A DNA stretch of 64,000 nt from Pseudomonadota bacterium (lineage in GTDB: Bacteria; Cyanobacteriota; Vampirovibrionia; Obscuribacterales; Obscuribacteraceae): positions 1 through 64,000 of the forward strand of contig JAJPGY010000003.1 in the NCBI GenBank assembly GCA_021325555.1. The letters run 5' to 3'. Of this stretch, positions 1 to 9,000 are shown in pieces. The position numbers were made by a program, and so were the translations under genes. The notes beneath the pieces are model-generated. The model did no database searches. It was not told the DNA's origin and saw only the letters and a program-made list of their open reading frames with translations. Position 1 is the first letter of the stretch. Each line of letters starts with the position of its first letter.

Positions 1-3000
1 GAACGGTGTACGCCCCGCCGGCTCCACCGCTGGCAGCCAGCACCGGCCCGGCAATCGTCAGGCCCTGCGCCGCCGAGATCGTGACGTTGCCGGCGGCGCC
101 GCCGGCACCACCTGCGGAGCTGCTGGAGTAATAGCTGCCGCCGCCGCCGCCGCCGCCGGAGGTGTTGACGTCACCCGAGATGCTGACGGCGGAGCCGCTG
201 CTGGTAACGCTTACGGCGCCGCCCGCGCCGCCGGCTCCTCCGGACGCTGAGCCGTTGCCGGCACCGGCGCCGCCGCCGCCGTAGGCTCTCAGGTAGCCTG
301 TCTGGACCGGGCCGGATGCCGTGATCGTGATGTTGCCGCCGGCTGCGCCGCTGCAACCGAAGCAGTTGCCCCCGGCTCCCGAGCTCTCCACATTGCCGAT
401 GCTTATCCCGCCGCCGTCGGCGAGCAGGCTTATGGCGGCGCTGTTGGAGCGCAGATTGAGCCCGGAGAAGTTGATGCTGCCGCCGCCGCTGCTCGCCCCG
501 GTCACCGACGCCACATTCTCATTCGTGAGAGCGTAAGTGACGCCGGCGGCAAATGTCATCGCCCCGCCGGCGGCGCCGTTGGCCTGGTTGGTGGAGTCGA
601 AGGTGCCGGTCGCCCCGCTCAGCGTCCCGCCTGCCAGCATGGTCAGCGGCACGCTGGCACCGGTCGTAATCGTGCCGACGGACAGGTTGCCGCTGGCCAG
701 TACATTGAGCCTGCCGCCGGCGGCCCCTATGTAGCCGGCACCGCCTATCTGCGAAGCCGCGCTGTTGAAGGTGGCTGTCCCGGTGGACGCCCCCACATAT
801 CCGGTCACCGTGACCGGGGTGCCCGTGGTGCCGGCGGCATTGAATGTCGAGCTGCCCGACGCCACACCGTACTGGCTGTAGCCGCCCGCAAACCCGAAGG
901 CGCCGGCGGCGGTTCCGTTGACGGCAATTGTCTGGCCGGAAAGGCTTACCGCCGCGGAAGCACCGGTATCGGTGCCCGCATTTCCACCGGCATTGGAATA
1001 GGAGGCGCCGCCAAAGCCGAAATTACTGGCCCCTGTCATCGCCCAGCCGGCGCCGCCTGTGCCGGCACCGCCGGCGGTGCCGTTGCCGCTGCCGCCGTTG
1101 GCGGCACCACCACCGAAGATGCCGCCGCCCGAGCCCCAGCCGGTGGCACTGTTGTAGGAGCCGCCGCCGCCGCCGCCCCAGAAGCCACCGCCGCCGCTGC
1201 CACCCTGATAATTGTTGGCGGAGAGCCCGCCGCCGCCGCCGCCGCCAAACGACCCGCCGCCGCCGCCGCCATAAAATTGAACGGAGTACGCCCCGCCGGC
1301 ACCGCCGCCGGCAGCCAGCACGGGCCCGGTGATGGAAAGCCCCTGCGCCGCCGAAATCGTCACGCTGCCTGCGGCTCCGCCCCTGCCGCCGGCGGCGCTC
1401 GAGGCGTAATAGCTGCCGCCGCCGCCGCCGCCGCCGGAGGTGTTCACATCTCCCGCGATGGTGACCGCGTCGCCGCTGCTGGTCACGGCTACGGCACCAC
1501 CGGCGCCGCCGGCTCCTCCGGACGCTGAGCCGGCGCCGGCGCCGGCACCGCCGCCGCCATAAGCCCTCAGGTATCCGGTCTGTATCGGCCCCGCCGCCGT
1601 GATCGTTATGTTGCCGCCGGCGGCGCCGGCACAGCCTGCGCAATTGCCGCCGGCGCCGGAACTTTCAATGTTGCCGATTGCGATGCTGCCAGTAAAGCTG
1701 CCCGTATTGCCGCTCTGCACGTTGACGTTGCCGCTGTTCGTCCTCAGGTTGACGAGCCCGGTCTGAATGCTGCCCCCGGTGCTGCTGGAACCGCTCAAGA
1801 GAGTGGCGATGCCGGTGCCGGTGGTGAAGTTGGCGCCGGCCGCCACGGTCATATTGCCGCCGCCGGCGCCGGTGCTGGTGGCATCGATGGTGTGCGCCGA
1901 GGTCAGCCCGCTCGCCGTTATGTTGCCGGCGGAAAGAGCCATGAAGCTCTGGCCGCCGGTCGAGAAGGTTTGCGACGAGAAGAGGCCCGACAGATCGAGG
2001 TCGGAGTTCGAGGTCAGGGCGAGGGTGCCGGCGACATGAACGGCGCCGCTGTTTACCAAGGAGGCGCCGTTCAGGTTCAAAAGCAAGTTGCCGGACGAGG
2101 AGAGGGTGCCCCCGTTGGTTATGGAGCCGGCACCGCCTCCGGTGGCAATCAGCGTGACGTTGGCGCCGCCCGTGCTGCTCACGGTTCCGTTGACGACAAC
2201 GTTATTCGCGCTCAGGCTGCCGTTCGAGGAGGTGAAGTTCAATGTCCCGCCCGTGGCGACCGTGGCATTGCCGTAGACCGGCAGCGAGACGGCGCCGACG
2301 TTGGCCGTCAGCCCGGCCGGCACATTAAAAGTGGTGAACCCTGCCACGGGGATGTTGGAGGCTCCCAGGGTCATGGTGCCGCCGCTGGCGGCGCCGCTGC
2401 CGTTGAGCACGATCGACTGGCTGCCGTAGGCGGCCTGAATGACCGCCACCAGCTCCGCCGGCGTCACGGCGGAGCCGTTTGTGACCGTCACCGGCGATCC
2501 GCCGACGGTGATGGTCACCTGCCCGTTGGGCCCGAGCGTGTTGTAGGTGCCGGACGAAAGACTGGCAGGGGCGCTCACGGAGTTGATCGTCATCGAGTTG
2601 CCGGCCATGCTGCCGAAGGCGCCGCTTCTGGCGGCAGATGAGCCCGAGCCCACCACAAACGGGTTGTCCGACCGCAAGCCTATAACCGCCGTCACATCCA
2701 GGCTGGTGTCTGCGAAGTTGGCGTTGGAGGCATAGAGGACCGGGGTGCTGGCGCCATTTTCCGTAATGGAGACGGTGCCGCCGCCAGCGCCCTTGCTGTA
2801 GAGCGAATAGGTGGAATAGCTGGAGCCCGAGTACGGGTTGGGGCTGGAGGAGCTGTTGGCGCTCAAATTGGAAGCCACCGAGCCCGTGACCGCCACCAGG
2901 CTGCCGGTCAGGCTGACATTGCCGGCGGTGCTGGCCGAGCCCGCGTTGCCGCCGGCCGCATTAGCCGAGCCGCCGCCCGCCCCGAAGTACTGCGTGCTGC

Positions 3001-6000
3001 CGTTGCTGGCCCCGGCGCCGCCTGCGCCCGGCCCGCCCGCGCCGCCGTTGTGCGCCCCGCCGGTGCCGCCGGCGCCGCCGCCAAAAACACCGCCGCCGGC
3101 GCCGCCGGCCGCGCTGGTGCCGTAGGTGTCGGAGCCGCCGCCGCCCCCGTAGAACCCGCCGCCGCCCGAGCCGGCAACGTTGCCGGTGGTGTAGCTGCCG
3201 CCGCCGCCCCCGCCGCCGCCCAGCGACCCGCCGCCGCCGCCCCCGTTGTTGCCGCCGCCAGAGCCCCCGGCGCCGCCGCCCGCGCTCAAAACCGGTCCGG
3301 CAATCGTGAGCGCCTGCGGCGTCGACATGGTTATGCCGCCAGCGTTGCCGCCGGCGCCGCCGCCGCCCTGGCTGCCGCAACAGTAGGCGCCGCCGCCGCC
3401 GCCGCCGCCGCCCGAGGTGTTCACGTCCCCGGATACGGTGATCGCCCCGCCGCTGCTGCTCACGCTTATCGCTCCGCCGGCGCCGCCTCCGCCACCGGAG
3501 GCGGTGCTATAGCCGCCGGCCCCGCCGCCGCCGTATGCTCTCAGGTAACCGGTCTCAACGTCCCCTGAGGCCGTAATCGTGATCGCCCCGGCGCTGGCGC
3601 CGCCGCAGCCGCCGCAGGTAGCTCCCGCCCCGGATGTCTCCAGGTTGCCTATTGACACGCTCCCGGCATTCAAGTTGCCCGCGTTGGCTGCAAGGGTTAT
3701 AGGAGCGCTGTTCGAGCGCAAGCTCAAGCCGGACAGGTTGATACTGCCGCCGGTGGCGCTCGCTCCCGTGACCGATGCCGTGTTGCCGGAAAGCGTGTAG
3801 GTGACGCCGGACTCCATGGTCATCGAGGCTCCGTTGCCGTTGTGATTGGCAAAATCAAGGCTGCCGGACAGACCGCTCAGATTGCCGCCTGCCAGAATCG
3901 TGAGCGGGATGCCGACCGGTGCCGTCACCGAGCCCAGCGTGAGGTTGCCGGTGGCAACCGCGGTAAGCCTGCCTCCCGAAGCACCGAAATAGGCTATGCC
4001 GCCAATCTGCGAGCTGGCGCTGTTGAGGCTCATCGCCCCGGTCGACCCTCCGACAACCCCGGTCACCGATACCGGCGTTCCGGACCCGGCGCTGCCGGTA
4101 AGCGTCGAGCTTGCCCCGGCAAGCCCGTAACCCGCATAAGAGCCGCCATAGCCGAATTGGCTGCCTACCGTTCCGTTGATAGCCACTGTCTGCCCTGACA
4201 GGGTCACCGCCCCGGAAGAGCCGGTGTCGGTGCCGGCGTTGCCGCCGTTGGCGTTCCAGGAGACGCCGCCCGAGCCGAAATACGCCGTGCCGCCAACGCT
4301 GGCCCCGGTGCCTCCAGAACCTGCTCCCCCGTTGCCGCCGTTATGGGCGCCACCGGTGCCGCCGGCGCCGCCGCCGAAGATGCCGCCGCCGGCCCCGCCG
4401 GCCGCGCTGGTGCCGTAGGTGTCGGAGCCGCCGCCGCCCCCATAGAAGCCGCCGCCGCCTGCCCCGCCGCCGTTGCCGGTGGTGTAGCTGCCGCCGCCGC
4501 CGCCCCCGCCGCCGAACGATCCGCCGCCGCCGCCGCCGTTGTTGCCGCCGCCGCCGCCACCGGCCCCGCCGCCCACGCTCAGGACCGGTCCGGTGATCGA
4601 GAGAGCCGCCGGCGTCGATATGGTTATGTTGCCGGCGCTGCCGCCGTTGGCCCCGCTACCCTGGCTGCCGCAGCAGTAGGCGCCGCCGCCGCCGCCGCCG
4701 CCGCCGGAGGTGTTCACGTCGCCCGCGATCGTCACCGGGCCACCGCTGCTGCTTACGCTTATGCTGCCGCCGGCGCCGCCGGCGCCACCGGAGGCGGTGC
4801 TGTAGCCGCCCGCCCCGCCGCCGCCGTATGCCCTGAGGTAACCGGTGCCGACGGCCCCTGCCGCCGCAATCGTTATGGCCCCGGCGCCGGCGCCGCCGCA
4901 TCCGCCGCAGGTGCCGCCCGCCCCCGATGTCTCTATGTTGTCTATATTGATGGTGCCCGTGTTCAGGCTGCCGGCGTTGGCCTGCAGATTTATGCCGGCG
5001 CTGTTGGTCCGCAAGCTCAGATTGCCCAGCGCGAGACTGCCGCCGGTCGTGCTTCCGCCGGTTATGGCGGCGGTGGTGCCGTTCCACGAATAAGTAACCC
5101 CGGACCCGATCGTGATCGCGCCGCCGGTGCCCCCCGCCTTGGTGGTATCGAGGCTGCCGCTGGCTCCTGTGATGTTCCCGCCGGCCAGCAAGGTCACCGG
5201 CGCCCCGGACCCGCCGACAACGGCGTTCAGGTACATATTGCCGGCCGCCAGGATATTCAAGGTGATCCCGGCGCCGGGGTTGATCGTGCCTGCGGTAAGA
5301 TCGCCGGTGGAAACCAGGTTCAGCTTCCCTCCGGACACGCCTATGTAGCCGGCTCCACCCAACTGGGCGGCCGTGGCGTTGAGATTGACCGCCCCCGTGG
5401 ACGCGCTCGCGTAGCCGGTTATCGAGATCGGCGTTGCGGCCGTCGAGCTCGCGGCGGTCAGGTTCGAGGTGGCCGACGACAAGCCGTACGCCGTGTAAGC
5501 GCCGCTGTAGCCGAAGGAGCTACCGACGCTGCCGCTCACGGCGATCGTCTGCCCGGTAAGCGTTACCACCCCCGATGAGCCGGTATCGGTTCCGGCATTG
5601 CCGCCGTTGGCATACCACGACCCGCCGCCGGTGCCGAATGTGGAGGTGCTGTTGATGCTTGCCCCGCTGCCGCTGACGCCAGGCCCGCCCGAGCCCCCGT
5701 TGTAAGCTCCGCCGACGCCGCCGGCGCCGCCGCCGAAAATGCCGCCGCCGGCACCGCCGGCCGCGCTGGTGCCGTAGGTGTCGGAGCCGCCGCCGCCGCC
5801 ATAGAAGCCGCCGCCGCCCGAGCCGCCGCCGTTGCCGGTGGTGTAGCTGCCGCCGCCGCCGCCGCCGCCGCCGAACGACCCGCCGCCGCCACCGCCATTG
5901 TTGTTGCCGCCGGAGCCGCCGGCCCCGCCGCCTGTGCTCAAAACCGGCCCGGTGATCGAAAGGGCCAGCGGCGTCGATATGGTTATGTTGCCGGCGCTGC

Positions 6001-9000
6001 CGCCCGCGCCGCCCCCGCCCTGGCTGCCGCAGCAGTAGGCGCCGCCGCCGCCGCCGCCGCCGCCCGAGCTATTCACGTCCCCGGATATGGTGATCGCCCC
6101 GCCGCTGCTGGTCACGCTTATGCCGCCGCCGGCGCCGCCGCCGCCACCGGAGGCGGTGCTGTAGCCGCCGGCGCCGCCGCCGCCGTACGCCCTCAGGTAA
6201 CCGCTGTTGATGGCCCCGGCCGCCGTAATCGTAATCGCCCCGCCGGAGGCACCGCCGCAGCCGCCGCAGGTACCCCCCGCCCCGGAGGTCTCCACGTTGT
6301 CAATGGACAGGCTGCCGGAATTCAAGGTGCCGGCATTTGCTGCCAGGGTAATCGGCGCGCTGTTCGTGCGCAGGCTCAAGGCGCCCAGGTTGACATTGCC
6401 GCCGGTGGCGCTCGCTCCTGTCACCGTCGCCGTGTTGCCGGAAAGCGAGTAGGTGACCCCGGCTTCCATGGTCATCGAGGCACCGGCGCCGCCCTGATTG
6501 CCAAAATCAAGGTTGCCGGAAAGACCGGTGAGGCTGCCGCCGGAGAGCACCGTCAGCGGGATGGCAACCGGCGCCGTCACGGAGCCCAGGCTCAGGTCGC
6601 CGGCAGCCACGGCGGTGAGCTTGCCGCCGGCAACCCCGAAATAAGCGATCCCGCCAATCTGCGAGCCTGTGGCATTCAGGCTCAGCGCGCCGGTGGAAAG
6701 CCCGACCACCCCGCCCACCGATACCGGCGTTCCCGAGCTGCTGCTGGCGGTAAGGGTCGAGCCGGCCGCCGCCAATCCATAACCCGTATACGAACCGTTG
6801 TAGCTGAACTGGCTCCTGACCGTGCCGGCAACTGAAATTGTCTGCCCGCTCAAGGACACCTGGCCAGAGGAGCCGGTGTCGGTGCCGGCGTTGCCGCCGT
6901 TGGCGTTCCAGGAGACGCCGCCCGAGCCGAAATATGCCGTGCCGCCGACGTTGGCCCCGGTGCCTCCAGAACCTGCTCCGCCGTTGCCGCCATTATGGGC
7001 GCCACCGGTGCCGCCGGCGCCGCCGCCAAAAATACCGCCGCCGGCGCCGCCGGCCGCGCTGGTGCCGTAGGTGTCGGAGCCGCCGCCGCCGCCATAGAAA
7101 CCGCCGCCGCCTGCCCCGCCGCCGTTGCCGGTGGTGTAGCTGCCGCCGCCGCCGCCGCCGCCGCCGCACGATCCGCCGCCGCCGCCGCCGTTATTGCCGC
7201 CGCCGCCGCCGCCGGCCCCGCCGCCCACGGACAGAACCGGTCCGCTAATTGAAAGCGCCAGGGGTGTGGTCATGGTTATGTTGCCGGCGCTGCCGCCCGC
7301 GCCGCCGCCGCCCTGGCTGCCGCAGCAGTAGGCGCCGCCGCCGCCGCCGCCGCCGCCCGAGCTATTCACGTCCCCGGATATGGTGATCGCCCCGCCGCTG
7401 CTGGTTACGCTTATGGCGCCGCCGGCGCCGCCGCCGCCACCGGAGGCGGTGCTGTAGCCGCCGGCGCCGCCGCCGCCGTACGCTCTCAGGTAACCGGTCT
7501 CGATGGCGCCGGCCGCGGACACGGTGATCGCCCCGGCCGCGCCGCCGCCGCAGCCGCCGCAACTACCGCCAGCCCCCGAGCTCTCTACATTATTTACGGC
7601 GATGGTGCCGCCGCTGAGCGTGCCGGCGTCGGCCTGTAAATTGATCGCGGCGCTGTTTGCCCGCAGGCTCAGGTTGGCAAGACCGAGGCTGCCGCCGGTG
7701 GTGCTCGCCCCGGTGATCGCCGCCGTCGTGCCGTTCCACGAATAGGTAACCCCGGAACCGATCGTGATCGCCCCGCCGTTACCCCCCACCTTTGTGGTGT
7801 CCAGGCTGCCGGCGGCACCGCTAATGTTGCCGCCAGCCAGGAGCGTGACCGGGGCGCCGGAGCCGCCGATGACGGAGTTCAATGACACATTGCCGGCGGC
7901 CAGTACATTCAGCGCGATGCCGGCGCCGGGGTTGAGCACTCCTACGGTCAGGTTGCCGTTGGAAAGCAGGCTCAGCCTTCCCCCGGCCGCCCCGATGTAG
8001 CCGGCCCCGCCGAGCTGGGCCGAGCTGGCATTTATATTGACCGTCCCGGTCGATGAGCTCACATATCCGCTCACCGCGACCGGCGTTGCCGCGGTGGTGC
8101 TGCTGCCGGTCAGGTTGGTGCCGCCGGATGCCAGGCCATAGGATGTATAGCCGCCGCCGTAACCGAAGGAGCCGGCAACCGTTCCGTTAACGCTCACCGT
8201 CTGACCGGACAGGGACACGGTGCCCGACGAGCCGCTGTCGGTTCCCACATTGCCGCCGTTGGCGTTCCAGGAGATGCCGCCGGCACCGTAGGACGCCGAG
8301 CCGCCGACGTCGGCGCCGGCGCCGCCTGTGCCGGCCCCACCGGCCCCGCCGTTATGGGCCCCGCCTACGCCGCCAGCGCCGCCGCCAAAAATACCGCCGC
8401 CGGCTCCACCGGCTGCGCTGGTGCCGTAGGTGTCGGAGCCGCCGCCGCCGCCATAGAAGCCGCCGCCGCCTGCCCCGCCTCCGTTGCCGGTGGTGTAGCT
8501 GCCGCCGCCGCCGCCGCCGCCGCCGAACGACCCGCCGCCGCCGCCGCCGTTATTGCCGCCGCCGGCACCGCCGGCGCCGCCGCCTATGCTCAAAACCGGT
8601 CCCGTGATCGCAAGGGCCAGCGGCGTCGATATGGTTATGCTTCCGGCGCTGCCGCCCGCGCCGCCGCCGCCCTGGCTGCCGCAGCAGTAGGCGCCGCCGC
8701 CGCCGCCGCCGCCACCCGAGCTGTTCACGTCCCCGGATATGGTGATCGCCCCGCCGCTGCTGGTCACGCTTATGCCGCCGCCGGCGCCGCCGCCGCCGCC
8801 GGAGGCGGTGCTGTAGCCGCCGGCGCCGCCGCCGCCGTACGCCCTCAGGTAGCCGGTCTGCACGGACCCCGAAGCAGAAATCGTGATAGCACCGGCGCTG
8901 CCGCCGCCGCAGCCGCCGCAGGTGCCGCCGGCACCCGATGTCTCCACGTTGCCGATCGAGATCGAACCGGTGGAGGCGGAGCCCACGTTGGCCTGCACGC

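Noticed and set aside
121..8900. CRISPR array or simple satellite in the GCC-rich repeats
   Set aside because: The repeats are long, in-frame coding modules with multiples of three, not short direct repeats with unique spacers.
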